The translations under genes and the position numbers were made by a program. The notes under the pieces were generated by a model. The model did not search any database and was not told the origin of the DNA. It saw only the letters and a program-made list of their open reading frames with translations. 50,529 bases of DNA from Micromonosporaceae bacterium (GTDB taxonomy: Bacteria; Actinomycetota; Actinomycetes; Mycobacteriales; Micromonosporaceae), in NCBI GenBank assembly GCA_020027875.1, contig JAHRHA010000053.1, positions 1-50,529 on the forward strand, in the 5' to 3' direction. Of the stretch, positions 1 through 10,234 are shown one piece after another; the stretch's first letter is position 1, and each line of letters begins with the position of its first letter.

Positions 1-31
1 ACCGGCGGCTACGCTTCCGCTTCCCACCCCG

Positions 32-2399
32 CTAACCCCCCGCCAGCGCGGGCCCAAACCTCAACTCAATTACCGGACCGGGAATCGAGGCTAACCGCAG
101 CAGGATCCGCCGCGCCACTGTCTGCTGCGCCGGGCTGAGCCGAGAGTAGGCCGCTTCGGCCAACCGGTTGATGGCCTCGCGGACCCCGCCGGTGCGCAAA
201 TATCCGCGCACAGTCAAACGGGCCCCCTCGCGATGCTCCCACAGCGCGAGCAACGCAGTGGACAACAGTGGCAGGGCTCCGGGCTGCGCGGCGACGTCGG
301 CCAGCAAGACATCGGCCAGGCTCGGCTCAAGCGCCAGCCCTGCCCGCCGCGCCGGTTCCTCGATCGCTGCTCGGAGATCATCGTCGCCCATGGCGCCGAC
401 TAACACCGTGTTGTCGGCAAGCATCGTGGCCAGCTCCGGCCGCGCCGCACAGTGCGGGTAATAATCAGCGCGGAGAACGAGCACGCAGGTCACGTTGGGC
501 CGGGCCTGGAGGATTTCCATAAATTGGTCCAGGTACGCCGTTTGCGCTGGCCCGTCGAGATTGGTGAAGACCTCCTCGAACTGGTCGATCACCATGAATT
601 GGTGGCCCGCGACTGCGATGAGGTCAGGCATCCCTTCGGTCGGGGTGCACACCCTCGTGGTCCACTGAGCGCTGCCGGGCAGCGTGCCCCCGTGCAGCGC
701 GGGCAGCAGGCCCGCGCGGACGACGGAGGACTTGCCGGCACCGGATGCGCCGACCACAGCCAGCAGCCGGGTGCCGACCAGTCGGGTGATCAGTGCGCGA
801 CGAGGCGCTCGCGCCCGAAGAAGTAGTCCGCGTCGGTGACATCGAACGCGGCGAGGCCCTTGTACGGACAGATCGGTGTGCCAATGCCCGCTGATGGAGT
901 CGCGACATGGGCTCGGCGCAGGTGTTGCAGATCGAGGACCCGATGCAACAGCTGCTTGCGCCGCGCGATGAGGCTACGCCGAGACGGCACGACGTCCTGC
1001 GCGGCGCCGCCAACCAGCTCGGCCGCCCGCCGCTCCGCATAGCCTCGTGCGGCGTCGTGCACTGCGCCGGGCAACCCGTCCGCATCCGAAGCCGCAGCAA
1101 GCGCCGCCGGGACGTCACCCTCGTCGACGTGCCCGCGCACGATCTGGGCAACCGCGTCCGGCGGCAGACCACCGAGGACCCGCCGCTCCGTGTCGATCCG
1201 GTCCAACGCGGCCCGCTGCGCTGCCGACAGAGCTTCGCCGCGAACGATCAGCACGACCAGCAGCGGTCCGGACGCCACGGAAAGTAGTTCGGCGAGTCGG
1301 TGGATCTCAGCCGTTTCCGCCTGGTCCAGATCGTCACAAATGAAGACCGAAGGCCGGTGCGTCCACGACGGCCATCGGCGCACCGCGCCACCGCCGGTGA
1401 CGTACTCCACCGCGGTTCCGCCGCCATACACATCGGCGGCCAACGCCGCTGCCAGCCGGGTCTTGCCGACACCCGTGGGACCGTCAAGCACCCGGCACAC
1501 CACGTGGGCGGGATTGGTCTGGCGGTAGGCGGCGACGAGCCACCCAAGGTCATCGTCGCGGCCGACCAGGGACGGCTGGAGCGCAGCCAACGGGCCGGGC
1601 AGCGGTGGAAGCAACGCGTCGGGCTGGCGTGCCAGTAGCGCCGGATCCTGGGCGAGCACCATGCGTTCCAGGGCGCGCAGGCGCTGCCCCGGTTCAATGC
1701 CGAGATCATCGACGAGCACGGACCGGACACGCCGGTACGCGGTCAGGGCGTCGGACTGACGGCCCGCCCGGTACAAGGCTGTGATCAAATGCTCCCACAG
1801 CCGTTCCCGCAACGGGTACGCCGCGATCAGGTCCTCCAGATCCCCGACCAGCTCCGGTCCAGCGCCTAGCTCCAGGTCGGCGGCGATCCTGTCCTCGATC
1901 GCAACCAAGCGCAGCTCGCCGAGCCGGACCCGTTCACGCTCCGCAAAAGGCGCATCGAACTCGGCGAGCGCGTCACCCCTCCACAGCGAGGTCGCCTCTC
2001 GAAGCAGCTCGGCTGCCTCCGCAATCCGACCCTCGGCAAGCGAACGGCGACCAGAATCGGCTAGACGGATGAACCGGACGGCGTCGACCTGCCCGGGTTC
2101 CACGTCCGCCAGATAGCCGGGTGGGCGGGTAACTATCAGGCTCGCGCCCTCGACACCCAAAGCCCCGCGGAGCCGCGAGACATAGGTCTGCACCGTCTTG
2201 TCCGCGCGCCGCGGCGGATCAACTCCCCACAGCCGGCAACGATGTCAGCCACCGCGAAGACCCGCCCGGGCGCGGTGAGCAGCAACGCCAGCAGGGCCCG
2301 TTCCCGCGGAGCGCGCACCTGCATTGGTGCATCCGCGAGCCGGACATCAAGCGGACCGAGCAGCCGCACCGCGACCCTCGCCGAAGCGGTACCGGTCAT
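32..2399 (-). pseudogene. SARP/AfsR-type BTAD regulator with nSTAND ATPase domain, frameshifted
   Basis: The ATG at 2399 starts an OmpR-like DNA-binding domain (VRLLGPLDVRLADAP). Near 2233 the frame breaks: AGLWGVDPP is restored if one base is added after GCCGG. A bacterial transcriptional activation domain (VQTYVSRLRGALG, LRERLWEHLITALYRAGRQ) and a P-loop (GPTGVGKTRLA) follow. A second break near 796 turns GCGCAC(C)TGATC into a TGA; beyond it the nSTAND1 domain continues (CPYKGLAAFDVTDADYFFGR, then VVGASGAGKSSVVRAGLLPAL). The C-terminus stops soon after RRILLRLA, where family members continue for hundreds of residues, often into WD40 repeats, so the tail is also lost or altered. SARP proteins are cytoplasmic activators, often of secondary metabolism. 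It is either a pseudogene or carries two one-base assembly errors. Confidence 0.75.
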
Positions 2400-2689
2400 G
2401 TCCGACCCCGACTCTTGCAGCGAAGGTTCGCCCATTCTTGACCACCACCAAACGCGATCGCTCACCCATGCTTCCGCTTGCGTCACCAGGCACGCAAGCG
2501 GTCTGCAACCAAACCGTCAGCGATGCGCCAGCGCGGCGCATCACGCTCGAGGCAGCCCATCAACCATCGGCGATCAGTGCCAAGTCCAACTCCCGCAGCC
2601 CCGCCGGATGCCGTCATGGGCGGTTGGCAGATCACGCAACTGCCCAACGGCGCGCCGGTCCCGCCACAAGACCTCAAAGGAGAAGAAGA

Positions 2690-3585
2690 ATGCGACTTCG
2701 AATGACCTGGCTCAGCATGGCGGCCATACTCATCCTGGTCACCGTTACCAGCCCCTTGTCCCCCGCCGCCGCCTCCTATTCAGGACACAATGGACGACTG
2801 GCATTCGGCATCGAGGTCGACGGAAACATGGACATCTACTCGGTATTGCCGACGGGCCAGTCGTTGCACAGGCTAACCGACTATCCGGGCTTCGACGGCT
2901 GCCCATCCTTCTCCGCAGACGGGCGCGACATCGTCTTCTGCCGCAACGAGGGCGGGCCGGTCGAGATCTGGATCATGACGGCGAACGGGAAGAAGCAGCA
3001 CCGCCTGGTTTCGCTCGGCGGGTTCTCGGTCTTCCCGGACTTCTCGCCCGACGGTTCCAAGGTGATCTTCTCTGGTGCTGGCCCGGTTCCGACATCAACA
3101 TCTGGGTCGTCGCCCGCGACGGCACAGGACTGCGCCAGTTGAGCACCAGCAGCGGAGGAGTCTCAGACCTCTTCCCGGTGTGGTCCCCTGACGGCTCCAC
3201 GATCCTTTTCGTCAGCAACCGCAGCGGAAGCAACCAGCTTTGGACAATGAACGTCGACGGTGGTGACCAACGCCAGCTGACTTTCGACGCGACGACGAAG
3301 TGGCAGGTGCCGGACTGGAGCCCAGACGGGCGTCACATTGCCTACCAGGCCGACAACGACATCTGGGTGGCCGACGCGGACGGCACCAACCAGGTGAGGT
3401 TGACCGCCACTACCGCCGTTGAACTGGGAACGGCCTGGGCTCCCGACGGAAGCAAGATCGCCTTTGCCCGTGGAGACACGCCGGCTTGGTCGCAGGTGTA
3501 CGTGATGAACGCGGACGGCTCCGACCCGCACGTTGTTCGCGCGACGGCAGAACGCCAAATAGTTCCGGCCTGGCAGCCGTTCTGA
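2690..3585 (+). pseudogene. TolB-like beta-propeller (PD40) exported protein, one frameshift
   Basis: The ATG at 2690 follows an AAAGGAGAAG ribosome site. The first 32 residues are a signal peptide (MRLRMTWLSMAAILILVTV, cleavage near AAA-SYS). Then come repeated WD40-like/PD40 motifs: SADGRDIVF, SPDGSKVIF, SPDGSTILFVSN, SPDGRHIAYQAD and APDGSKIAFARGD, separated by DIYSVLP-, NQLWTMN- and QVYVMNADG-type strands. This is the TolB/DPP-IV-like propeller layout of a secreted or cell-envelope binding protein; the ligand is unknown. The frame changes near 3080: adding one C in GGCCC joins VIFSGAGP to GSDINIWVV. With that repair the protein would be about 298 residues with no other damage, so a sequencing error is possible. 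It is divergent from the SARP pseudogene. Confidence 0.75.
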
Positions 3586-3701
3586 AAGAGGTGATCAGGT
3601 CAGAGAAAGACGTGTCGGCAGGCAGTCGAGCAAACGTTCCGCGCTCACGCTTCGCCGTCGACGCAATTCGCGTAGTGGGCTATCCATTTGACTGGCATCC
3701 G

Positions 3702-4745
3702 TTATGCCCGTTTCGCTAGATCGTCATGTGGTCGGGGACAGCGGCCCGCCATGGGCTGTCCTGCGCCGGCACGGCGAGCGTGCCGGGCTGGGCTCGCGGC
3801 CCGGGTACGCCTTGCGGCTTGACCCGCTTCGGCTTGGGGTTGGCGACCAGCTCCCGATACGTCAGCGGGTCGGCTCCCGCGGCGAGCTGGCAGGAGCCGG
3901 TAGAACAGCATGCCGCGGGCCTTCGACCCGCGACGGTTGAAGCGGAAGCAGAATTCGTCCAGATAGGGCTGGATGTGCTCGGGCCTGACGGTGCCCTGAT
4001 GAGTGCCCATCAGCCATCGCTTCAGCAGCGACGCGACCCGGTGCACGGCGGGAAGCAGCTCGTGCGCCTGGTGCCCGGAGCCGGCGACCGGATGCCGTTC
4101 GTGGACGAACCAGCCCTTGCAGGCGCTTCGGTACGCGGTCCAGCCGTCCGTGACCACTGTGGAGCCGGGCTCGACGGTGCTAATGAGGAACGGCCGAAGC
4201 GACTCGGTCTCCGCGTTCGGGATCACGGTCATCCGGGTGCGCCCGTAGCCGCGCGGCTCACGTAGCTCGACCGCCGATGACGACCAGGGTCTTGTCCAGT
4301 GCGCCCCGGCCGCGTGGACCGGGTCGCTCGCCGCCGAGGAACGTCTCGTCGACCTCGACCCGGCCGGTGAGCAGGTCACGGCCGGGCCGGACCATCGCCG
4401 ACCGGTAGCGGTGCAGCATCGTCCACATCGTCGGGTAGGAGCCCAGGTCCAGCAGCCGTTGCAGCGTCAGCGCCGCCACGCCACCAGGGTCGGCGGTCAT
4501 GTACCAGGCCGCGGCGAACCACACGGTCAGTGGGGTGCGCGTGTACGGGACACCCGCTTGCCGCAGCCGCCGCAGCGCCACACCCGCCCGGCCGCGGCGG
4601 TCGTACCCGGCCGCGCGCAGTCCGGGCAGACCCGACCGTCCGGCCACCGCAACCAATCCAGATAGTCCATGCAGGACTCATCGTCCGGGAACCACGCGCG
4701 GAACTCCGCGTACGACCCCGGGTAGTGAACGCCGCGCGTCGGCAC
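3702..4745 (-). pseudogene. IS1595-family (ISXO2-like) transposase, broken
   Basis: Three frames on the minus strand together make one transposase. Frame one, from 4745, holds the N-terminal zinc-ribbon (CMDYLDWLRWPDGRVCPDCA, then WRCGGCGKR). Frame two has TRTPLTVWFAAAWYM and the first catalytic segment VEVDETFLGGE. Frame three has VELREPRGYGR, STVVTDGWTAYRS and CFRFNRR, the remaining catalytic and C-terminal segments of the ISXO2-like domain. The first break, near 4540, also lost several residues of the usual SVTAGT region. The second, near 4263, looks like one extra G in ATCGGCGG. No convincing terminal inverted repeats were seen, so the element ends are not called. It cannot transpose by itself as it stands. 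Confidence 0.8.
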
Positions 4746-4804
4746 ATCGACAGGCTAGCGTTCCTCGGTTACGGGGCTGTTGACAGTTGAGCCAGGTTTG
4801 AGAC

Positions 4805-5901
4805 TCAAGCCGCGAGGCGTGACTGTCCTATGTAGTCTTCGAAGTGGGTGTCGATTGTGCGCATGGCCTGGCGTAGCGGCAGCGGTGCGGGTGGGTTGTT
4901 CGCGGCGGTCAATGGTCGTAGCAGCCGGTCGTGGAGTTTGGTGTAGAACACGGCGATGCGCATACCGTCGGGGGTGAGGGCGTAGGTGTTGGTGCCGGGT
5001 AGCCGGGCGATGACGCCCTTCATGCGAAGGCGTCTGAGGTCGTGGCTCATTTGCGCTGGGGTGTAGTCGACGCCGAGCAGTTCGGCAACGCGGGCGCGAA
5101 TGCGGTTGGTGATGCCGGTGACGGCGAGCAGGTTGGCGCACAGGGCGCCGGCCAGGGCCATGACCCGAGGGTCGCCGAACCGCAGGGCCGGGGCCCTCTG
5201 CCCCTCCTCAACGGTGGGGTGTGCCACCCGCTCAAAGGCTGGGCTGGCGAGGAGACAGCCCTGGCCGACGCGTTGAGTATCCAACAGCCGCCGGTTGGCG
5301 TCACGGGCCTTGGCCTGAAGCTCGGGCAGGTGCTCCAGCCTACGGAGCACGCCGAGGTCAGTGGGGTTGTTGATGACGGTCTCCACTCGCAGGGCGCGAC
5401 CGTCCTTGTGGTACTGCTTGGCCCGCGAGTTCTTGAACGCGACGTTGACGACCACACCCCGCTGGTAGCGGTCGATCGCGGTGCGAAACGCGGGTGTGGT
5501 CTTGTCCCGGGCGACCTTGCGCCCAAAGATGATCTCGACGTGGTTCGGGCGGCCGATGTCGAGGTTGTCGGCGATGAGTGCCTCGAAGAAGCCGCGGGCA
5601 TGCCGCGGTGCGGTGAACACCATGGTGCGGGAGACCTCGACCTGGCGCATGGACAGCTGCCACCGGTAGCCACCGGCCGCGTCGGTGCCGGACAACGGGG
5701 TGGGCAGCACCGCCAGCCAGTCGGCGACGAACGCCTCGATCTGGGCCGGGCCCAACCGGTCGCAGATGGCCTGCAACGCCACCGGGTCATCGCAGGTGGC
5801 GAACCCGTTGGACAGCTCGGTGAACCCGATACCCGCCTTGGTCGCTTGGCGAAGCTGCGTCGGGCGGCGGGGATGGGCTGCGTGAGCGTGTGGCTGTTCA
5901 T
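4805..5901 (-). CDS. Unknown protein with C-terminal winged-helix-like domain; N-terminus frameshifted
   Basis: The intact part runs from a GTG at 5782 to 4805 (325 residues), but the reading frame is open and protein-like further upstream (RQATKAGIGFTELSNGFATC). An ATG at 5901 (MNSHTLTQPIPAARR) lies in another frame; adding one base near 5865 joins the two into a product of about 365 residues. The middle has no motif I can name (EIIFGRKVARDKTTPAFR, INNPTDLGVLRRLEHL). The C-terminal 90 residues look like a winged helix (MSHDLRRLRMKGVIARLPG, then YALTPDGMRIAVF). I recognise the style of a repeatedly occurring actinobacterial hypothetical protein but cannot assign a function. It lies 60 bp from the IS1595 remnant and may itself be mobile-element cargo; this is inference. 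Confidence 0.6.
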
Positions 5902-6097
5902 CTGCTGGTCACCGTGCTGGTCGTGCGCTCGTCCCATCGGCGCCGCCATCCGTCCGAGATGCTTGCAGCTATCGGGCCTCATCGTACGGCGGCTGGCCAC
6001 ACCTATGGATCGTGTGGCTGGCCCGATTGTGGGAGGAGCGCTGCGCCCCGGAACCTAATCACAGGCGGTCGAACGACAGCCTGACGGAGGTTCCGTA

Positions 6098-6760
6098 ATG
6101 GACATGACGCTGTCGCCCGAACGCACGACGATATCTCGGCGCCGCCCGGAATGGTCCCGCTGGAGTGGGCCCATCTTCGTGGTGCTCCTGATCGCCGGGG
6201 AGGCCATGAGCGTCCCGGCAAGCCTTGACCCCGACGGGTCGAGCCTGCAGGAGTACGCGGACTATTACGCCAAGGACCACCCAACCGTCCAGATGGGCGT
6301 GTATCTTGCCGTGCTGAGCTCGGCAGTCTTCGTTTGGTTCCTGGCTCGGATCCGGACCCGGGTCGACTCGATGCGATCGAGGACGGCGACGGGTGCGGCG
6401 ATGTTGGCGGGGATGGTCTACATCCTGGCCACCCTGATAGCGATCTCGCTCAGCTCCGCGACGGCGCTGGCCGCAGAGATCAACGACGGATTCCAGGTCG
6501 ACGCCAATCTGGCCGTAGCTGCCGACGCGATGGCCTTCGGCATGGGCAACGCGGCCCATCTTGCCGCCGGCGTCCTGGGCTGGGCGATCGCGCTGGCCGG
6601 TCACCAGGCTGGGGTGCTTGCTCGGTGGATGGTGATTTCTGGCTACGTGCTGGCGGCGGTGCAGCCGATCGCCTGGATCGTCGCTGGGCTGCCGACACTG
6701 CTGTTCTTCGTCTGGCTAATCGCGGTCAGCATGCGCTCAAGACGGGCCGCTGCACCGTAG
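6098..6760 (+). CDS. Integral membrane protein of unknown function
   Basis: 220 residues, ATG at 6098 with a GGAGG about 8 bases upstream. After a charged N-terminus (MDMTLSPERTTISRRRPEW) there are five or six hydrophobic segments: IFVVLLIAGEAM, VYLAVLSSAVFVWFLA, GAAMLAGMVYILATLIAIS, AAHLAAGVLGWAIALAG, WMVISGYVLAAVQPIAWIV and LPTLLFFVWLIAV. The C-terminus is short and basic (MRSRRAAAP). An extracytoplasmic loop after the first segment carries SLDPDGSSLQEYADYYAKD. Layout and size resemble the small DUF4386-like membrane proteins found later in this window, but similarity is weak. It stands alone, convergent with the two-component pair. Confidence 0.75.
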   Translation: MDMTLSPERTTISRRRPEWSRWSGPIFVVLLIAGEAMSVPASLDPDGSSLQEYADYYAKDHPTVQMGVYLAVLSSAVFVWFLARIRTRVDSMRSRTATGAAMLAGMVYILATLIAISLSSATALAAEINDGFQVDANLAVAADAMAFGMGNAAHLAAGVLGWAIALAGHQAGVLARWMVISGYVLAAVQPIAWIVAGLPTLLFFVWLIAVSMRSRRAAAP

Positions 6761-6838
6761 CGGCACAGCATAGGGGCACGGTGAGTCGTACGAGGCGGGG
6801 GTCCACCGACGGACTCCCGCCCTCTGCCCTGCCGGGGC

Positions 6839-7531
6839 TCAGCCGTCCCGGAGCCCTCGAAGGAACGCCAGCACGGCTGCCACCCGGCGGTGCATCTCTG
6901 GCTCGGGAACCAGGTCAAGCTTGAGGAAGATCGAGCCGACATGCTTCTCGACCCCGGATTCGGACAGATGCAGCGCGGCGGCGATGGCGGAGTTGGACGC
7001 GCCCTGGGCCATGTGCCGCAGAACGTCGATCTCGCGCGGGGACAGCAGGTTCAGACCGGCCCCCGTCGGCGCGGCAGTTCGCTGGACCAGCCCGTCCACC
7101 ACGAGCGGGTCGACAACCGAGCCGCCCGAAATGGTCGCATGGATCGCGCGAAGCAACTCCGCACGGTCGCCCACTCGGTCCTTGAGTAGGTAGGCGAGCC
7201 CAGCGGTGCCGTTCTTGAACAGCTCGAAGGCGTAATGCCCGGCGGCATACTGCGACAAGACCACGACGCCAATGTCCGGATGGGTGGCCCGGATGGCGTG
7301 CGCGGCGGTGATCCCGGCGATGCGGTCCTCGACCCGGTGCCCGGTCGTCGGCATCGTGATATCGGTGATCACGGCGCTGGGAGTGACGGTGTTTACCGCA
7401 TCGATCAGGTCGGCGGCCGTGCCTACGGCGGCGACGACCTCGACCGCCCCGCCCTCCTCGAGCAGGCGACTGGTGCCCTCGCGTACGAGGTAGCTGTCGT
7501 CCGCTATGACCAGCCGCAGCACCTTGCTCAC
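6839..7531 (-). CDS. NarL/FixJ-family response regulator (LuxR-type HTH)
   Basis: 230 residues. The N-terminal receiver domain has the acidic pair D11-D12 (LVIADDSYLVREG), phosphoacceptor D57 (AVITDITMP) and the conserved lysine K117 (AYLLKDRVGD). The C-terminal LuxR helix-turn-helix is typical (LSPREIDVLRHMAQGASNSA, then LHLSESGVEKHVGSIFLKL). It should be phosphorylated by the histidine kinase just upstream and then bind DNA. The start overlaps the kinase stop by four bases (7528-7531), so the pair is translationally coupled. Target genes are unknown; the membrane protein at 6098 is the nearest candidate but lies on the opposite strand. Confidence 0.93.
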   Translation of the reverse strand: MSKVLRLVIADDSYLVREGTSRLLEEGGAVEVVAAVGTAADLIDAVNTVTPSAVITDITMPTTGHRVEDRIAGITAAHAIRATHPDIGVVVLSQYAAGHYAFELFKNGTAGLAYLLKDRVGDRAELLRAIHATISGGSVVDPLVVDGLVQRTAAPTGAGLNLLSPREIDVLRHMAQGASNSAIAAALHLSESGVEKHVGSIFLKLDLVPEPEMHRRVAAVLAFLRGLRDG

Positions 7532-9492
7532 TGATCGTGCTCCCCGTTCGATTGGGTCGCGGGGACGCGAGCGCGCACCGCCGTGCCCCGCCCTAGTCCG
7601 CTGACGACCTCGAACGTGCCGCCGAGCGCGGCGACTCGGTCCGCGAGTGCGGCAAGTCCCCGTAGCCGCGTGAGTTCCGGATCGAACCCGCTACCCGAGT
7701 CTGCGACCTCGATCTCCAGGCGGCCGGCGGATTCTCGCAGGGTGATTGTGACGCCGCTCGCTCCGGCGTACTTCAAGGCATTGGCCAGCGCCTCCATCAC
7801 AACGAAATAGGCGGCGCCCTCGATCTCATCGGCATACCGCGCCTTGCCGACCTCGGCGTGCACGGCGACCGTAGCCAAGCCGCCGCAGCGTTCCGCCAAC
7901 GCCGCGACCAGGCCGCCATCGGTGAGTAGCGAGGGATGGATGCCGCCGGCCAACTCGCGCAGATCGCGCAGCAGCGACACGGCGTCGGAACGGAGTGTCC
8001 CGAGGGTGCCGCGCAGGCGGTCGGACTCGCCTGGTGCCTGCTCGAGCGCCAACCCGAGACCGGATACGAGGGCAACAACCTGCTGCTGTACGCCGTCGTG
8101 GAGGTTCCGCTCGATCCGTCGGCGTTCTGCCTCCTGAGCCTGCACAACGCGTACCGCCAGCCGGGCGTTGGCCAGCGTCAGTGCTGTGTGCCCAGCCAGT
8201 GTGTGCAGTAGTTCGGCATCGCGGTCGGAGAAGATACCGTGAATCTTCGGCCCGCAATCGATCACTCCGAAGCGCACACCACCGTAGTCGATCGGCACCG
8301 CCAAGGCCACGTCGTCAGCGGCCGGCCCGGCAATCGCGGGCTGGTCGCCGGCCAGGTGCACGCGCGCCCATCGCAGCCCGAGTCCACGCTGGACACTCCG
8401 GACAAGCTGGGCCGCCACGTCCGCGGAATCGGTCCCGTTCAGCCGCGCCGAGAAGCGGGCGACGACGGTGTACGGGTTGCGTGTCGAGCCGAACACCCAG
8501 CGCTCGATGGTGCCGGCGACTCGCTCCCGGGCCGGCGCGACACCCACGACCACGCCCGCCACGGCGGCGGCGGCCAACCCGACTTGAGCGAGCCGATCGG
8601 AACGGCCTAGTAGTGCGGTCAGTCCGGCGGCGGCCAGCCCGATCACCAGCCACGCTGCCGCGAACACGACCGTTCGGCGGAGCACGAGGTCGATCGCGAA
8701 CGCCCGGTGTCGCAGCAGCGCCATCCCGATGGCACCAGGAAAAATGACCAGGATCAATCCGGCCATCAACGCACCGATGACGTCCAGCGGCACGCCTAAG
8801 GAGGTCGAGAACACCACCACCGGGAGGAGGAGGCCGAGGACCACCGCGGCAGCCGCCAGCCAGTTAAGTTGCTGTCGCAGATCCCCAGTCGCGGATCGCC
8901 AGCGCAGCACAACGGAGACGACGCTGGCCCCGGATAGAGCGACCAACACCGCAGAGGCGATCTCACTGGCGGGCCGCAACGCGGCGAGCGAAGCGAGTCC
9001 GAACGGGTTGTCCAACACCGTCGCATGCATGGGGCCCGGAGCAAACAGGCCGCTCAGCGTGCGCACCGCGATCGCGACGACCGCGATCCACACAACCGGC
9101 CGCCAGCGGCGTGACGGCAGCCGCCCCGACGGGAAGAGTACGAAGAAGAACACCGTGAAGAACCAGAACGCCGGCTCGCCAAACCCGGAGAGCCAGGTCA
9201 CCCGGGCATTGCCATGCACGGCGCCGGCATCGGCGAGCGCACCCAGAGCGATCCCGCCGGCAAAGGCAAGCATCAGCCAGCCGAGCGGATTGGCAGGTTG
9301 GCGAGTCGTGACCAGATACGCAACGCCGGTTGGAGCGCAGAACAGGACGGCCAACGCGACGATCTGCCACCATTGCTCGGCGAGCCGGGCTTCGGGGGTC
9401 AGAAGTATCGGCCCGATCGCGAACGCGACCAAGATCGCGGCCGACAGTAGTCCGCTGAGCAGCACACTCCTGTTCCGGTCCGCCGGGCGCAT
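7528..9492 (-). CDS. Membrane sensor histidine kinase (HisKA_3 type)
   Basis: Read from the ATG at 9492 (MRPADRNRSVLLSG) this is 654 residues. The frame is open to 9678, but the extra N-terminus is Arg/Ser-rich and not protein-like, so the inner start is preferred; no strong ribosome site is visible. About ten membrane segments fill the first half (for example WQIVALAVLFCAPTGVAYLV and VVWIAVVAIAVRTLSGLF). A GAF-like stretch follows, then the HisKA_3 box ERRRIERNLHDGVQQQ with the phosphoacceptor His, an N-box (ALANALKYAGA), and the HATPase G-box (VADSGSGFDPE, LGRGTAVRARVPA). It is the partner of the NarL-type regulator. The signal sensed cannot be inferred. Confidence 0.9.
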   Translation of the reverse strand: MRPADRNRSVLLSGLLSAAILVAFAIGPILLTPEARLAEQWWQIVALAVLFCAPTGVAYLVTTRQPANPLGWLMLAFAGGIALGALADAGAVHGNARVTWLSGFGEPAFWFFTVFFFVLFPSGRLPSRRWRPVVWIAVVAIAVRTLSGLFAPGPMHATVLDNPFGLASLAALRPASEIASAVLVALSGASVVSVVLRWRSATGDLRQQLNWLAAAAVVLGLLLPVVVFSTSLGVPLDVIGALMAGLILVIFPGAIGMALLRHRAFAIDLVLRRTVVFAAAWLVIGLAAAGLTALLGRSDRLAQVGLAAAAVAGVVVGVAPARERVAGTIERWVFGSTRNPYTVVARFSARLNGTDSADVAAQLVRSVQRGLGLRWARVHLAGDQPAIAGPAADDVALAVPIDYGGVRFGVIDCGPKIHGIFSDRDAELLHTLAGHTALTLANARLAVRVVQAQEAERRRIERNLHDGVQQQVVALVSGLGLALEQAPGESDRLRGTLGTLRSDAVSLLRDLRELAGGIHPSLLTDGGLVAALAERCGGLATVAVHAEVGKARYADEIEGAAYFVVMEALANALKYAGASGVTITLRESAGRLEIEVADSGSGFDPELTRLRGLAALADRVAALGGTFEVVSGLGRGTAVRARVPATQSNGEHDQ

Positions 9493-9751
9493 ACCGACAT
9501 AATCGGCCAGCGCCAGCCCGCTGTCACTGTGGCTGGCCGCACCGGTAATCGGAACCTGGCTCGACCGCCATGCAGACGACGGCCCAGCCCGGGCAGGATG
9601 ATTCCGGCAAGTCCCGCGCGGGGCACATGCGGTCCGTGCCGCGTCCGATCTGGATGACCTGCCGCCCAGGCAGGTCATCAGCGGGGTGTAGTCGGGCTAA
9701 GCTCTGCCTCGATGAGTGTGGGCACGCAGCTGGACGTTGACGCGTTTTCGG

Positions 9752-10010
9752 CTAGGGGAGACTTCCGGGCGGGGCAACCCATTCGCATCGCGGGCCGCCG
9801 GCATCGGCTATGAGGTCGAAGTCGCGGTCGTAGTGCACCACAATCGCTCCGTGCTCTGCCGCCGCAGCTGCGGCGATCAGGTCTGTGGGGCTCGCCGCTC
9901 GGTGATGTCCCCGTTGGGTGAGGGACAGTTGGATGTCGCGGGCGCGGGTGGCGACGGCGGTGGTGATGGGTAGGTCGGTCATGACCTCGGCCCGCCGGGT
10001 TCGTGTTGCC
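9752..10010 (-). pseudogene. VapC-like PIN-domain toxin, C-terminal remnant
   Basis: The last ~75 residues read as the C-terminal half of a VapC PIN ribonuclease: LPITTAVATRARDIQLSL, PTDLIAAAAAAEHGAIVVHY, DRDFDLIADAG and CEWVAPPGSLP. The third acidic metal ligand (in DLIAA) and the Asp after HY are present. The N-terminal half with the first acidic residue (normally LLDTSxL) is absent; upstream sequence is not PIN-like in any frame. No intact antitoxin gene is recognisable beside it. It is therefore a dead toxin fragment. Confidence 0.65.
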
Positions 10011-10197
10011 CCTCCGACACGTAGAAGATCATCGATGAAAACCCGCGGTCGTTCGGTCTCTGTAGGCGACCCGGACAGGGAGCGCCGGCCCCTCTCTGGC
10101 CGCATACCCACCAGCCCGGGAAGCGGTCTTTGAATCTCCTCCGGGCCACGATGCCCCGCATCCGGGGATTTCACGCGCGTCAACTGCCACTCAAATC

Positions 10198-10226
10198 TTG
10201 ACACGGTTCCTATATTTATGATACGA
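10198..10226 (+). promoter_or_regulatory. Candidate promoter of the TetR operon
   Basis: TTGACA at 10198-10203 is a consensus -35 box. With a 17-base spacer the -10 would be ATACGA (10221-10226); the better match TATGAT (10217-10222) has a spacer of only 13. Either choice puts the transcript start within about 10 bases of the GTG at 10235, so the mRNA would be leaderless or nearly so. No Shine-Dalgarno sequence precedes the GTG, which agrees. Confidence 0.5.
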
Positions 10227-10229
10227 ACC
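10205..10229. promoter_or_regulatory. Inverted repeat, probable TetR operator
   Basis: A 25-bp imperfect palindrome: GGTTC, one base, TAT, seven central bases, ATA, one base, GAACC. It lies over the presumed -10 region and just upstream of the tetR GTG. Position, size and symmetry fit an autoregulatory TetR-family operator; binding is inferred. Confidence 0.55.
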
Positions 10230-10234
10230 CTCTC

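Noticed and set aside
4775..4825. GGTTTGAG-A-CTCAAGCC near the IS1595 remnant as a transposon end or terminator
   Set aside because: The loop would be only one base and no matching inverted repeat was found at the other side of the transposase.
5042..6058. 338-residue plus-strand frame opposite the winged-helix protein
   Set aside because: Gly/Val/Asp-rich shadow of the minus-strand gene.
9752..10161. Intact VapBC toxin-antitoxin pair
   Set aside because: Only the C-terminal half of the PIN domain is present and no antitoxin could be read in any frame.
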